Below, in pieces: positions 1 to 12,604 of a DNA stretch of 64,000 bases (its first letter is position 1; each line of letters starts with the position of its first letter). Below the pieces are notes generated by a model. The model was given only the letters and a program-made list of their open reading frames with translations. It searched no databases and was not told the DNA's origin. The stretch is from Rheum nobile (Eukaryota; Streptophyta; Magnoliopsida; Caryophyllales; Polygonaceae): assembly GCA_027886185.1 (NCBI GenBank), contig WOAB01000018.1, positions 1,240,001-1,304,000 of the forward strand, given 5' to 3'. A program made the position numbers and the translations under genes.

Positions 1-153
1 TAATTTCTTTAAATCTTATCCCTTAATTATTCATCATCCAATGGTTTAAAATTGTATTTCCATTTTACCTTAATACCTTGTTTTACTAGGAATTAAATCC
101 ACGAGTCAATACGAACATATATATATATATAACCCACACATAACACGTCGTTG

Positions 154-165
154 GCTATAAAATTT
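154..165 (+). promoter_or_regulatory. TATA box of the E2-type gene
   Basis: A TATAAAAT run follows GGC at about 155-162. It lies only about 35 bases before the first ATG (191), so transcription from it would leave almost no leader before 191. This favours the second in-frame ATG at 263, which has a G at +4, as the real start. Seen in sequence; promoter role is inferred. Confidence 0.45.
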
Positions 166-190
166 GACATTTTATCCGATTAATTAACAA

Positions 191-580
191 ATGAAATTGC
201 AATCTTCCAAGGCCTCAAAAAGCCTAGTTTTTGTAGCCGATCTCTTATCCTCCTCCCGGGGCATGGCGCCGCTGCCGATGGCATGGGCTTTTGTTTCCGC
301 CGGGGCTGCCGCCGTTTCCGTCGCTACCATATTCGGTACCGCCCTCTTCAACTCTCTCTTCTTCCCTGCAGAGGCTTCCAAGGCTACACCACAAAGCACC
401 ACTTTAAAGGGTAAAAACGTAAATGTAGCAAGAGTTTCAAAAGCGTCGACGGAGTCGAATTCTAATGGTGGTAACGAAAAGAAGATGATGAAGTTGTTGT
501 CCTTTAAGCAGTTTGATATAGTAGATGAAGATTGCTCTGATCATTACTACAGAAAACAAGGACTTGTAGGGCTGCATCAG
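191..580 (+). pseudogene. 5' exon of an E2 ubiquitin-conjugating enzyme gene (UBC23/25-like), cut off by a retrotransposon
   Basis: The reading frame from 191 (or 263) contains a hydrophobic segment at about residues 27-58 and ends with an FKQFDIV...DCSDHYY motif. That motif is typical of the region just before the catalytic domain in the large plant E2 enzymes of the UBC23/24/25 group. At 580/581 there is a good splice donor (CAG|GTATAG), so the exon probably ends there and the in-frame stop just after is intronic. The expected core UBC domain is missing downstream: a copia LTR begins at 729, and matching 3' E2 sequence with the catalytic-Cys motif reappears only at about 25,824. Members of this family pass ubiquitin from E1 to substrates. 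Here the gene is broken. The N-terminal part with a membrane-like stretch is not something I recognise, so a chimeric origin is possible. Confidence 0.62.
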
Positions 581-728
581 GTATAGGTATAGTATTTTAT
601 TTTGATTTCGGGAATCAATTTGTTTCTTTATTTTCTGACATGTATGTATGTATGTTTGCTAATGAAACTTGTATAAATGTATGAGATCTATCGCTAATGC
701 TAATTTGCGTGTCGTTATACGCTTCATA

Positions 729-928
729 TGTTGAAGATATTGTTGAATAAGTCTTCCTAGAAGTTCTACCACTAACCATCGTGACTGTTATCCATTTAGT
801 GTAGTGGCTTAGTTGAGATATCTCAGGATTTGTTAGAAGATATCTCTCAATTCAGTTATTTGGTTTTTCATATATATATTGTAACAGCTTCTATGAATAA
901 GATATGTTTTTCCAATTACAAATCTACA
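729..928 (+). repeat. 5' LTR of copia element C1
   Basis: This 200-bp segment starts TGTTGAAG and ends TCTACA, directly followed at 929 by TGGTATCAG, a primer binding site matching the 3' end of initiator tRNA-Met. The gag ORF begins 80 bases later. No second copy was found downstream of the RT, so the LTR boundaries rest on the TG..CA ends and the PBS, not on a paired repeat. Confidence 0.75.
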
Positions 929-940
929 TGGTATCAGCCT
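929..940 (+). other. Primer binding site of C1 (tRNA-iMet type)
   Basis: TGGTATCAG directly abuts the LTR end and matches the 3' end of plant initiator tRNA-Met, the usual primer for copia elements. Beyond these nine bases the match falls off. Confidence 0.7.
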
Positions 941-1007
941 AATTCCTGGGCCACCACACATCTTTCTCCCCAACTACTCTATTCTTCTCCTCCTCCTTGG
1001 TTCTGCC

Positions 1008-2348
1008 ATGACTGCAGAATTCTCCACCACAGTAGCTAACCCCGCTGACGCTACTCGACCATTCATCATCGTTCATCTCTCCAGCACTCAAAAACTCACC
1101 TCCACCAACTATATTACTTGGAAGACACAATTGCAGGTCACTCTAACTGGCTATGATCTCTTCCGCTTTCTCAATGGTGATCATCCCGCTCCACCGGAAA
1201 CCATCACCACCGCCACTGCAACAAACCCGAATCCTGCTTACACAGCTTGGATGAGACAAGATCAGTTGCTTTATGGTGCCCTTGTTGGCACACTCTCTGC
1301 CCCAGTGGCTCCTTTAGTCACTCGAGCGAAAACGTCTAAGGAGGCGTGGGATATTCTGGCTCACACCTACGCCAATCCCTCCAAAGGTCACATCAGTCAG
1401 TTGAAGGAAAGGTTGCGCACAATCACCAAAAATTCTCAATCCATCGCTGATTTTATGCAGCAAGTTTCTTCCATTGTTGATCTCCTCGCATCTCTTGGCA
1501 AGCCTGTTGATGAGGATGATTTAGTTTCCCATGTTCTCTGTGGCCTCGATGCATCCTATCAGCCGGTTATTGATTCCATCAAAGCTCGGGACACTCCTAT
1601 TCTGCTCGATGAGTTGCATGAGAAGCTGATCATTAAAGAAATGGAACTCAAATCCGCTGCTCCTGCTCCCGGAGGCCCTGTTACAGCACTCAATGTCCAA
1701 CCCCGACCCTCCCGCAACCACCCTCGTCCTGCTCAGCAACCACACATCCCCAACCACCGTTCCCCTCCTCTCCTGCCTAACCCAGCACCACGTCCTTACC
1801 TTGGAAAATGCCAGTGGTGCAGAGAAAGTGGCCACGTCGTTCGTGCGTGCCCAGTTTTCCAACAACAACACCCGGCTCGATCTTCCCCTGCCTCTCGCCC
1901 ACCAACACCCCAAGCCAACGTGGCCCTTCCTGGTCCGAGTTCACCCTCATACCTTGTTGACAGTGGCGCCTCGCACCACGTCACCAACGACTTAAATAAT
2001 CTATCCCTTCACTATCCATACAATGGTCCAGACGAACTCTTTTTGGGTGATGGTACAAGATTAAGGATCTCTCATACAGGCTCTCTTAATTTTCATTCTT
2101 CTGCTTCTACTTTTCATCTGTCTAACGTCCTACCTCAAATGTCCAGAAACGTGATTTCTGTCTCGAAATTTGCTAAACAAAATAATTCTGCTATTACTTT
2201 CTTACCTGACTCTTTTGTTGCGAAGGACATCGCTACGGACAAGATTCTTCTTAAGGGTCTCTGTGTGGATGGAATCTACGTTTGGCCTCAGACCTCTCCC
2301 ACAGTCAACACTGCTACTCTCAATAAATCTGGTCTTTGGCATCATGTC
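1008..2348 (+). pseudogene. C1 gag and protease, up to the gypsy insertion
   Basis: One uninterrupted frame encodes the start of a Ty1/copia polyprotein of the RE1/Ale type. Residues 20-220 are the copia Gag (UBN2-like) domain with the LTSTNYITWK motif. A zinc knuckle (CQWCRESGHVVRAC) lies near residue 270. The aspartic protease motif VDSGASHHV is near 315, and the frame then enters the GAG-pre-integrase region, ending in LWHH. At 2349 the LTR of G1 begins, so residues after that point are not C1. The same frame continues at 23,511 once G1 and one TSD copy are left out. Gag forms the particle and protease cuts the polyprotein. The frame is free of stops here, so C1 was not very old when it was hit. 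Confidence 0.9.
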
Positions 2349-4778
2349 TGTAACACCCCCAAAACTTAACCATTTTGGAAAGGTATTACCGCCAGTGACC
2401 CCAGTGTTCCTTACCGAGATCATCCAAGGCTTTACCGGTTAAATACAATCATTAAGTACAATTGATGCATAATGATCAAAGCATTCAATCCAAAACATAA
2501 CATTGTTAAAGAAACATGAGTTACGGGATTACAACCCAATCCCGAATAGGTCAACACAGAGTTTAAACCAAATACAGCGGAAGTCTTATAAAGCACATTA
2601 CAACCAAAGTCATTGTCCAAAAGATCTCAACCTGATAAAAGAAATAACTAAAACGTTTGAAAACCACCGTTGACTCCATAATCGTTCTAGTCTTCACTAC
2701 ACTCTTCCTGATGTGCCAAAACGGACGGACGACACCAACCATGACGATGCAGATAACAAAAATACAGCGGGTTAGTCTACTGAATAGACTAGCAAGGGAA
2801 CAAAGCAGAATGGTTCGAAGCAGTCGTATTAGGTTAGACTCATCGCTTCTCGAATAATAATCGATGACGATAGTCAACCATCATACTCCTACTGGAATAA
2901 ACAAGAGGTATGCACAAGAGAAGACTCTGGAAGACTGAATCTTCACAGAAATCGACTCAAAAAGAGACTCCAAGAGATTGAGTCTTTTAAGGAAATATGA
3001 CAAATCTGGAATGTTACAGAATCATACAACAATGATTTAAAACTGACTGAGATGCTTCAGTCGACGACCAACCTCACCGCCTTTCAGCGAATCCAGATCG
3101 GAAAGAAGACGTACTATATTCAAGTCAATACGAGTTTTCCTAGCGGCACTATTATCTAGCTGCCCTACTCGCTGAGCGTTCATTAATTATGTGCGTCAAG
3201 GTAGCACTTATCTCATTATGTTTCAAAAACACACACCACATTATAGACTTTTACATGTGTACCCCATCATTGGGACGACACATCTTAGTATACGTTTCAT
3301 CGAGAGTGACGTACACCGAAAGGTTTGTGACACCAGCTAAGTGTCTTGTCTCTACACACTTGTGAAAGAGACCGATCATGATCTTAGAATAGTACCAGAT
3401 GGAGATGAGCCACCCCGATACCAGATTATAAAGAAATGACCGGACGAAGTCCGAGTACGTTCCTAACTATAGTGCTAACTAAACAGTTACAACACAATAA
3501 CAGTTACAGGATAAATCCACATAAAGGCCCGAAAGGCGATCACAGATAATAGCGTTGTTCTAACAGATATACAACCTATTATATGATTTCCAAAACAGTT
3601 TACCAAAACCGTTTCCAGACAAACAGAGTATTCATTCCAAATTAATTACTCAGATAAACTACTGATAATTAATTTAAATATGGAACGAATGAGCAAGAGC
3701 GAACCACCACTTGCCTTAATCCGCAGAATAGCCTAACGACGACAACGGGATTCCGGGCTCGACACGGGTATAGCTCCGACAGCACAACAACCTTCGAGTC
3801 GACCCATAAAAGGAACCCTAAGTTAGATCCGACATAACAACAGTACGAATCTAATAACGACGAAGGAAAACGAAAGGAAAGACGCCACGACGACAACCAA
3901 CCAAGCCAAAGCCACGAAGGCATTCTGGGCACTGGCGGCGATCGCCGTTCTTGGCGGCGGTCGCCGCATTCATCACGGCGGGCGCCGTGAAGAACACGAC
4001 GGTCGCCGTGAAGAACACGAACGACAGAGACGAGAGAAATCTCACCAAAACGATGCGCGTTTCGACCCCTTTCCGCCTTGCTTGGTTTCTGACCTCCAAA
4101 GGCAACCAAAAGGCTTCTAAAGGGCTTCTGGAAACACCACCAAACGACACCGACGAAAGCTTTAGAATTTCCGGCGAAGGCACAAACTCCGGCGAGAGGA
4201 AGATTTGAGGATTTCAGCTTGATTTGTGCATGAATCTGATCCCAATCCTCTTCCTTTTATAGCCACAGATCATGTGGACACCGCGATGGTCTAAGCGAGA
4301 CGTGGCGAGGCTAAATCGGTGCCTCGTCAGACGTCTCCGACGACCAACGGATAATGACCTCTGGGTAATCACGGCGGGCGCCGCAGTTTGCCTACGGCAG
4401 GGCCGCGGCGGGCGCCGTAATTACGGCGGTCGCCATTTTTCGGGTCTTCGCGCCCAGCTAGAAGGCGAGGGCACTGTTGCCCCGAGCCTTTCGCGGCGGT
4501 CGCCGCCTTACTTACGGCGGTCGCCGCCACTGTGGCGTTGCCCCTCTCAGCTTTTTGGACGACAACAACTTTAACCCGGGATAGAATTATCGTACACGAA
4601 CGAGTATGAACATTCGAAGCCCGTTGTCTGTATTTTATTTTGCTGAGAAAAATATTACAGATACAGAGCATATTACAGAATGTCTCAAACTCCCTGTATT
4701 AAATCCGACGTACACAACGGGTACTCGGGAAAATTCCAAAATTCCCAAACTAACCTTACAAAAATACGGGGTATCACA
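2349..4778 (-). repeat. G1 3' LTR
   Basis: The 2430-bp repeat is paired with 21,097-23,505. It carries about ten copies of a GC-rich palindromic motif (GGCGGTCGCC and the variant GGCGGGCGCC) at 3940-4020 and 4370-4530, inside otherwise AT-rich sequence. Open frames in this stretch are shadows of that GC-rich sequence, with no recognisable protein. Confidence 0.95.
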
Positions 4779-4792
4779 TCTCCTCCCCCTTA
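4779..4792 (-). other. G1 polypurine tract
   Basis: Read on the minus strand, a purine run (AAGGGGGAGGAGA) directly precedes the TGTGATACC start of the 3' LTR. This is where plus-strand DNA synthesis is primed in LTR elements. Confidence 0.85.
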
Positions 4793-4814
4793 AAAGAAGT
4801 TTCGACCCCGAAAC

Positions 4815-5999
4815 TTAGGTCGAGAATAACTCGGGAAAATGCCTGAGCATATCTGACTCGGTTTCCCACGTCTCCCAAGTAACTTCTTCGGTCCCAGACT
4901 TGGACCACTGAATTCGTACCAACGGTACGATCTTGCTACGCAATTGCTTCTCCCGACGCTCCAAAATACACACGGGCAACTCTTCATAAGTACCATTAGC
5001 TGGAATCTCGATGTCCTCATAACTAAGCACATGAGACTCATCTGGCATATACTTTCTGAGTAAAGATACGTGTTCCACGTTACGCACCGGGTGAGCCGAT
5101 GGCGGCAACGCCAAGCGGTACGCTAGAGATCCTACTCTATCCAGAATCTCGAATGGTCCCACGTAACGAGGGTTAAGCTTCCCACGCTTACCAAATCTGA
5201 AAACTCACTTGGATGGCGATACCTTGACAAAAACCTTGTCACCGACCTCGAACTCGACAGTCCTGCGCTTCCGATCTGCGTAGGACTTCTGTCGACTCTG
5301 AGCGGTCAACATCCTTTGTCTGATCAAAGCAATGTCTGAAGCCGTCCTTTCGACCAATTCTGGTCCAAGCAGAATTTTGTCGGCATTATCATCCCAACAA
5401 ATCGGAGATCTGCATCTACGACCATATAAAGCTTCAAACAGAGCCATCTTGATTGTAGCATGCCAACTATTGTTGTACGTGAACTCAATCAGACTCAAGT
5501 TGTCCTCCTAGCTAGTCGGACGATCGAGCACACAAGCTCTAAGCATATCCTCCAGAGTCTGGATGGTCCTTTCAGACTGGCCATCTGTCTGAGGATGAAA
5601 TGCGGTGCTGAACCTCAACTCGGTTCCCATAGCCTTATGAAGCTCCTTCCAGAACCTTGACATGAAACGACCATCTCGGTCTGATACAATGGTCTTAGGA
5701 ATGCCATGTAAGCGGACAATCTCCTTCTGGTAAACTTCTGCTAACTTCTGGGTTTCCCATGTGGTCTTGATGGCTATGAAATGAGCACTCTTCGTAAGCC
5801 TATCCACAATTACCCAGATAGCATCTCTCAGACTTCGAGTCTTGGGTAGCCCAGTGACGAAGTCCATGGAAATGTCCTCCCATTTCCATTCTGGTACGGG
5901 GAGAGGTAGCATCTCACCACCTGGCCTGCGGTGTTCAATCTTGACCTTCTGGTAAGTTAAGCACTTTGCCACAAAGTCTGCTACGTCCCACTTCATGTT
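4815..5999 (-). pseudogene. G1 integrase C-terminal part with chromo-like domain
   Basis: This is the rest of the G1 integrase after the G2 insertion. Reading down from 5994 the frame shows the zinc-binding end (LTYQKVK), the catalytic core with DFVTGLP, VSDRDGRF and the FHPQTDGQSERT block, then the GPFEIL fold. The C-terminus has HVSLLRKY and an IQWSKSGTEEVTWE motif typical of chromovirus chromodomain-like tails. Three defects are seen in one frame. A Trp codon became TAG at about 5508, where G3 has TGG. A GGA codon became TGA at about 5203, which is a transversion. One zinc-finger Cys reads Tyr (G3 has LTCQ). Positions 5995-5999 are the left ATGTT copy of the G2 target duplication. Confidence 0.9.
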
Positions 6000-6674
6000 T
6001 GTTGGGCCTGGATTCTCCAAAGAAAAGATCAGACCCTCGATCGAGCCCAAGCCCATCACCATTCGGAAGGTCAAACAATGAAAGCCCAGAAAAGCCGACA
6101 AGACTTCTCTGGTCGAGCGTCATCCGACAGGGTCGCGAAGATCCCGCCACGCATTTAATGCCCGGATCATGCAACGTCTACAACACTTAAACCACCACCA
6201 TTACCAGCAATTTAATGGCGAAATCTTCGCCATTACGTCCAGCATAGAAGACAAAGATATCGAAGAAGCACAACAGTCACAAAGAGTAAATGGACTTACC
6301 ATATTGGGACGACAAGGAAGATAAAAATTCAACTCTCACAACTACGCTAGACACACGCTTTCTTACGGAGATAACTCACCAGAATAGCACTCTCGCGACC
6401 CATCTAGCTCTAAAAACGGTTACCTACGTCTGACCCCTGCCGGTCGCCACTCACAAGTCACTGGTCGAGTCACACTCGATCTCTGGTTTTATTACGATAA
6501 GTTGTATCACGATTCAATCCGATTCACACGACATCTAATAAAATCGTCTTGTTATTACATATTTATTCCTTGTTTATCTATTATTTACTTGGTTTGGATT
6601 GTTTTCTATCGTCATGTCGACTAGTTACCCTGTCTAAGGCGATTTAGGTCGTCCGATCTTTTCGTCCCAAAACA
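6000..6674 (+). repeat. G2 5' LTR
   Basis: Starts TGTTGGGCC and ends CAAAACA; equal in length to 15,450-16,124. Differences counted by eye are mostly C/T or A/G changes, for example at 6058, 6111 and 6416. Confidence 0.95.
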
Positions 6675-6677
6675 ATT

Positions 6678-6695
6678 TGGCGTCCACCGTGGGGC
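6678..6695 (+). other. G2 primer binding site
   Basis: TGGCGTCCACCGTGGGGC starts three bases after the LTR. This sequence type is common just inside Tat/Ogre-group elements and is generally matched to a tRNA 3' end; I cannot assign the tRNA with certainty without a search. Confidence 0.6.
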
Positions 6696-6729
6696 AACTT
6701 GTCGATCACCTTTCCGGAATCTTCCAACC

Positions 6730-7798
6730 ATGGCTATTGATCCTCCTACTGACAACCAAGAACTACGTCTCGAAGGCGAAACCCAAACCACAGAAAACCC
6801 AACCGAAAATCCTACTCCAACCCAGTTCCAAGAACTCTCTCAGAAAATGGCCGCCCTTCAAGAGGAACTAGCCCAGCAACGTCAGAAGACCGAAGCCCTA
6901 GCCGCTTTGTCAACCCAATCCGAAGCCGAGATTGCGCAACTAACCCGTGAGAACGAGTCTCTTAAGTCGCAGGTACAATCAGTGGTCTCAGGATCTAGGA
7001 ACGCGCCCGAACGCGCCTCGACATGGACAATATCGAGCCAACGCCTCCCAGCATATGACGTCCCGGACACGTTGAGGGTACATCTCGAACTCCTTTTGCT
7101 AGTCCATTTTCGACTAATCATGTCACCTTTCCTACACCGATCGGGTCTGTTGGGGCCGAATCGACGAAACACAGGTTGCCAGTCCGCCAGATGTCATGGC
7201 CCTTTTTCAGCAAACGCTCGACCGACACATGAAGGCGATCGACGATCGTTTCAACAGGCTCCCAGGAGTCCCGCAACCGATCGAGAGAGAAGCGTCCGGC
7301 GGATTCGAAGAATCCCCGTTCGTCGAAGAAATCGCAAGGGTCGAGATCCCCAAGAAGTTCCATCTCCCCAACATGGCGACATTCGACGGCACCACCGATC
7401 CAGATGACCATATCTCTCTCTATAAACAAAAAGTAATGGCTGCATCTGTTTCAAGGGAGAGCCGCGAGGCTGTCATGTGCAAAAGCTTTGGCACGACCCT
7501 CGCGGGCCCCGCACTAACTTGGTTTATGCGTTTGCCTCAGGGAGCGATCGCATCATTTGCGGATCTGGTCAACTCTTTTAAGAGCCAGTTCGCCAGCAGT
7601 CGGAAGCATGAGAAACAATCGAGTGACCTCTACCGAGTCATACAAAGATACAATGAACCTCTCCGAAATTATCTTAACAGGTACAACAAAGAGAAAGTGG
7701 GGATCCCCCACTATGACGTCACAACGTCTATCGAAGCATTCCGACAAGGCCTGGTCAAAGACAGCAATCTCTACGATGAGATTACCAAGTATCCATGA
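6730..7798 (+). pseudogene. G2 gag (frameshifted)
   Basis: The start at 6730 (MAIDPP) leads a predicted coiled-coil stretch (about residues 35-80, rich in Gln, Glu and Leu). The frame is lost between about 7040 and 7196 and the protein continues in another frame. From 7196 to 7798 lies the retrotransposon Gag core (FDGTTDPDDHISLYK and WFMRLPQGAI motifs, then YNEPLRNYLNRYN). A TGA at 7796 ends it within a conserved stretch; the same frame reopens directly after. It would form the particle shell. The frameshift means this copy cannot make a normal Gag. Confidence 0.85.
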
Positions 7799-7828
7799 AA
7801 AAGTTTCGAAGATGTTCAGGCCAAAACT

Positions 7829-8962
7829 ATGGCCGAGGTAAGGCTGGAAGAAGACCATGAGTCGCGTAAAGCCTCACGCGGACCCGATCCATCCGATCGC
7901 AAACATTCCTCCGACAATCGTCGAGACAGACGCCCACATCCCTATTCTCGTAATCGAAATGAATCAAATCAGGTAAATTCTCTCCAAGATAGGTCACAAG
8001 AATGGAGGGACGGTTCTGCGTTGCCTCCTAGGGTCCAGTCTTATAACTTCAACGTCTCTGTGTCGGAGCTCGTCAAGAGTTTCGACAAGTATGGAAAAGA
8101 CGTAAGATGGCCCCGAAAGAGCGACCGCCCGGACGTCAAGAAGGACATGAGTCGATGGTGTGAATTCCACGGCGACCATGGTCATTCGACCGACGAGTGC
8201 ATCGCCCTGCGAAAAGAGGTCGCTAGGCTGCTCTCACAGGGGCTCCTACGCGACGTCATCTCGAAACGGGCAAAAGCCACCACGGAACGCCGAGATCAGG
8301 TAAAACAGAACAAACCCCCATCTCCTGTCCATACGAAAGTTGTCAATATCATTTCAGGCGGATCCGACATATGCGGGAACACATACTCCGCGGCTAAGCG
8401 ACATGCCAAGGAAAGCAAAGGCGACAAGCCCGAGGCATCAGAACTCAAGCCAAGGAGGGCATCTAACCTTCCGACGGTCACATTCGACGAGTCCGACTCC
8501 GACGGGTCGGATAGTCACCATGACGGTCTGGTAATCTCTTTGTCCATTGGTAATTGCTTAATCCGGAGAATACTAATTGATACAGGGAGTTCGACAAACA
8601 TCTTGACCCTCGATGCTCTCAAAGAAATGGGTCTGGCTAAGAACGATCTAGTCAAGAAGTCGACCCCACTGGTCGGGTTCAGCGGCGAGGTTAAGCACAC
8701 GATTGGTGAAATCATTCTGACCACATACGCTGGAGGAATCAATCAACAGGTTAAATTCTTAGTCCTAGACTGTCCATCTCCCTATAATTGTATTCTTGAC
8801 AGGCCATGGATACACGCTATGAATGCAGTACCTTCAACATATCATCAAGTCATCAAATTCCCCACTGAGTGGGGAGTCCAAGAAATCAAAGGAGATCAGA
8901 GGACCGCAAAGGAATGCTATGTCGCTTCCATGAAGAACGCGGTCGAACACAAGATCGCATAG
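7829..8962 (+). pseudogene. G2 gag C-terminal region and aspartic protease
   Basis: Continues gag in the same frame after the stop at 7796. A Cys/His cluster (WCEFHGDHGHSTDEC, near 8155-8200) is the degenerate zinc knuckle usual in Tat elements. A basic linker follows. The retropepsin domain covers roughly 8520-8860, with active-site ILIDTGSSTN near 8570. The frame ends in TAG at 8960, just before the RT; in a working element gag-pro-pol would normally read on or use a defined recoding site, and this TAG may be CAG changed by a C-to-T mutation. Confidence 0.85.
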
Positions 8963-9007
8963 CAACCACAGATCGACAAAGGACCTAGTCGATACGTTGA
9001 ACCAGAA

Positions 9008-11251
9008 ATGGAGAAACTCGACGAGATCGCACTAGACCCTTCAAAGCCAAACCAAACGGTAAGGGTCGGGTCGGACCTGGACGACTCGACCAGACGACAA
9101 CTTCTCAACTTTCTCAGGACCAATGTCGACTGTTTCGCATGGTCGCATGAGGATATGGTCGAGATATCTCCCAACATTATTACTCATCAATTAAATGTGG
9201 ATCCATCTCATCCCTCTGTCAAGCAAAAACGCAGGAAATTCGCCCCCGAACGGAACAGAATAATCGACGACGAAGTCAGAAGCTTATTGGAAACCGGAAA
9301 AATCAGGGAGGTCCACTACCCTGAATGGCTGGCCAACGTGGTCGTGGTCCAGAAGAAGAATGGCAAATGGAGAGTCTGCATCGACTTCACAGACCTCAAC
9401 AAGGCTTGTCCCAAGGACTCGTTTCCTCTGCCTCACATCGACGCCATGGTCGACGCCACAGCAGGACACGAAATGCTCACCTTCATGGACGCCTTCAGTG
9501 GCTACAATCAGATCCTTATGGATCCCGATGATCAAGAAAAAACAGCGTTCATCACCAGTCAAGGTATCTATTGCTACAAAGTAATGCCCTTTGGTCTGAA
9601 AAATGCAGGGGCTACATACTAACGATTGGTCAACAAAATGTTCAAAGACCAAATCGGAGAAACGATGGAAGTCTATATTGACGACATGTTGGTCAAGTCC
9701 AAAAAGAAAGAAGATCACATAGACCACCTACGCGACAGCTTCGAGGTGCTCAAAAGGTACAACATGAAACTAAACCCTACTAAATGCTCCTTTGGAGTGT
9801 CGTCAGGGAAGTTCTTAGGATACATGGTGACACAAAGAGGAGTAGAGGCCAGCCCAGAGCAGATCAAAGCTCTCATCAACCTCCGATCTCCCCAATGTGT
9901 CAAAGACGTACAGAAGCTCACAGGTCGGATAGCAGCTCCGAACAGATTCATCTCCAAATCATCCGACAAATGCAAACCCTTCCACGACGCCCTCAAGAAG
10001 AACAAGTCCTTTCAATGGACGGAAGAACATGAAGCAACGTTCCAGAACCTCAAAGAGTATCTGGCCAGTCCCATGTTACTGGCCAAACCTAAAGGCGACG
10101 AGCCCTTATTTCTTTATCTTGCAGTATCAGAGTCGGCCGTAAGCGCTGTACTGGTCAGAGAGGAGGATGGCAAACAGTCGCCAATATACTACGTCAGTCG
10201 AATGCTATTATCAGCCGAAACAAGGTATTCGTCACTTGAAAAGCTCGTACTATCATTGGTAATGGCTTCAAATAAACTCAAACCATATTTTGAATCCCAT
10301 ACCATTACTGTTCGCACTAATCATCCCATGAGACCTATCATGAGGAAACCCGAGTTCACAAGACGAATGACCAAATGGGCCATACACCTCAGTGGTTACA
10401 ACATCGAATACGAGCCTAGGACGGCGATCAAGTCGCAAGCCTTAGCCGACTTTGTGGTTGATTTTAGTCCGACCCTAGAGCAAGAAGCCACTAAAGAAGC
10501 GACACAGCTACTCGCGACAGATGAGACAGGTACATGGGAGCTCCACACAGATGGGGCGTCGAACGCCAGAGGATCGGGGCTTGGGGTCGTACTGAAATCG
10601 CCACAGGGGGACAAGATAGCTCAAGCTGTCAGATGTGAGTGGGATGCAACCAACAACGAAGCTGAATACGAAGCACTCATATTCGGACTCATCCTGGCCC
10701 GTGACCTAGGGGTCCGAGAGATCGAAGTCGTCTGCGACTCCCTGCTGGTCGTCAACCAGATACAAGGTTCGTACAACGTCAAGGATACCAGAATGGTAGC
10801 CTACCTGGAGGTAGCCAGGAAACTAATCGAACAATTCCAGACATTCAACATCCGACAGGTACCCAGGGACCTTAACTCCCAAGCTGACGCACTCGCCAAT
10901 TTAGGATTCGTCCTAAACCCGAAAGAATTTCCACATATACCATTGGCCCACATCACGACGTCAGCCGTCCCAAGAACATCCGTCGAGTTAACAACATCAC
11001 TTGAAGAACTCGTCGCCATGGAAATAGACGACCGACCCAAAGAGGACATCATCGACGCCGATGATGACTGGATGCTACCTTATATCAGGTGGTTAAAAGA
11101 CGGCATTCTACCCGACGACAAGACAGAAGCAAAAAGGCTCAAGGTACAAGCACTATCTTACGATATCATTGACAATATCTTGTACAAAAGATCTGTTACA
11201 GGATTACTCCTGCGACGCCTTAAGACTCCAGAAGTCGGACGTATCTTATAA
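9008..11251 (+). pseudogene. G2 reverse transcriptase with two RNase H domains
   Basis: The RT fingers/palm lie at about 9270-9800. They show KKNGKWRVCIDFTDLNKACPK split motifs, the MPFGLKNAGATY block, and the catalytic YIDDML box at about 9670. A TAA at 9620-9622 interrupts the conserved block where Tat elements normally have Gln (CAA), so it is a C-to-T stop. RNase H follows (about 10,080-10,470, LFLYLAVSESAVSAVL), then a second archaeal-type RNase H (about 10,530-10,920, WELHTDGASNARGSGLG). The frame ends in TAA at 11,249, again at a usual Gln position. These domains copy the RNA into DNA and remove the RNA strand. Confidence 0.92.
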
Positions 11252-12304
11252 TCGTTACACGAAGGAGAATGTGGCAACCACACCGGCGGACGGAGCCTCT
11301 CAGGAAAGGCCCTACGAAACGGGTACTACTGGCCGACGATGAACGAAGACGCCATGGAATACACTAAGAGGTGCGACGCCTGTCAGCGGCATGCACCCGT
11401 ACATCATCAACCGTCAGAGCTACTCCATCCGACCTTAGCTCCATGGCCTTTTATGAGATAGGGAATGGACATTGTCGGAAAGCTCCCCCCCGCGTCGGGA
11501 CAAAGAGTCTTCTTCCTCGCTATGACGGACTACTTCTCCAAATGGATCGAAGCCGAAGCCTACAGAGAGGTAAAAGATCAACACGTCATTTCATTCATAA
11601 AACGCAATATCTTGTGCAGATTTGGCATTCCATCAGAAATCGTGTGCGACAACGGCTCTCAATTCATCAGTCATAAGACTCGAACCTTTTGCGACCAATG
11701 GAACATCAAATTGGTCACATCTACACCTCGGTATCCACAATCCAATGGACAAGCCAAATCCAGCAACAAGATCATTATCAACAACCTCAAGAAACGCCTC
11801 ACAGGGACTAAAGGCAAATGGGCAGACGAACTCCCACTTATTCTCTGGTCCGACAGGACCACTCCAAAGAATGTGACTGGGCAATCGCCTTTCTCTCTCG
11901 TCTACGGGAGCGAGGCAGTCATCCCGGCTGAGTTATTGGTTCCGACCGCTCGCTACAACCTTCAGACAAACGAACAAAACGACATCGAACTAGCACATAA
12001 TCTCGACACAGTGGACGAAATCAGAGAGAAAGCTCGAATCATGATGGTCAGGTTCCAACAACAAGTCGCAAGGAGTTACAACAAGAACGTCTGAATCAAG
12101 GCATTCAAAGTCGGAGACTGGGTCCTAAGGAAGACATTCCAGAACACCAAGAACCCATCCGACGGAAAGCTAGCACCACAATGGGAAGGACCTTACTTGA
12201 TCACCGAAGTGGTCGGACAAGGAGCGTATCAGTTAGAAGACAAAGACGGACAACCAATCCCGAGGAGTTGGAACGCAGTACATCTCAAGCTATACCATTT
12301 CTGA
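11252..12304 (+). pseudogene. G2 integrase
   Basis: Integrase in the same order as in Tat elements. The HHCC zinc-binding part lies at about 11,255-11,400 (LHEGECGNH and CDACQRHA). The catalytic core starts at about 11,465 (GMDIVGKLPP, DNGSQF, then the third acidic residue), and the C-terminal GDWVLRK domain ends at 12,302. Two stops break it. TAG at 11,459-11,461 sits where GMDIVG is normally preceded by Trp (TGG). TGA at 12,092-12,094 is probably an Arg CGA changed to TGA. Both fit cytosine deamination. The enzyme would insert the cDNA into the genome. Confidence 0.88.
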
Positions 12305-12339
12305 ACCGATAAGGTAAAAACATCACGCAAAACTCTATA

Positions 12340-12515
12340 CATCGCATATACATTGCTACCTATCGCATGCTATCATGTATACATTGCCATCTGTCACACA
12401 TATATCGCATGCTATCGCATATACATTGCCATCTGTCGCACATATATCGCATGCTATCGCATATACATTGCCATCTGTCGCATACATATCGCATGCCATC
12501 GCATATACATCGCTA
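12340..12515 (+). repeat. 42-bp tandem repeats downstream of G2 integrase
   Basis: A unit containing TATACATTGCCATCTGTC and ATCGCATGCTATCGC repeats at about 12,378, 12,420 and 12,462 (42-bp period), with partial units either side. Tandem repeats between int and the 3' LTR are frequent in Tat elements. Non-coding. Confidence 0.85.
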
Positions 12516-12604
12516 CTTTCTTTTAAATGTCATCATCTGACACTAAGCGAGGATTTCCTCCTTACAAAAAATACAAATGCAGAACAACATTTACATTGGA
12601 CCCC

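Noticed and set aside
3669..4671. Several 60-150-codon frames on both strands in the G1 LTR
   Set aside because: They overlap the GC-rich palindrome clusters, recur in every LTR copy and have no protein family wording; they are by-products of stop-poor GC-rich repeats.
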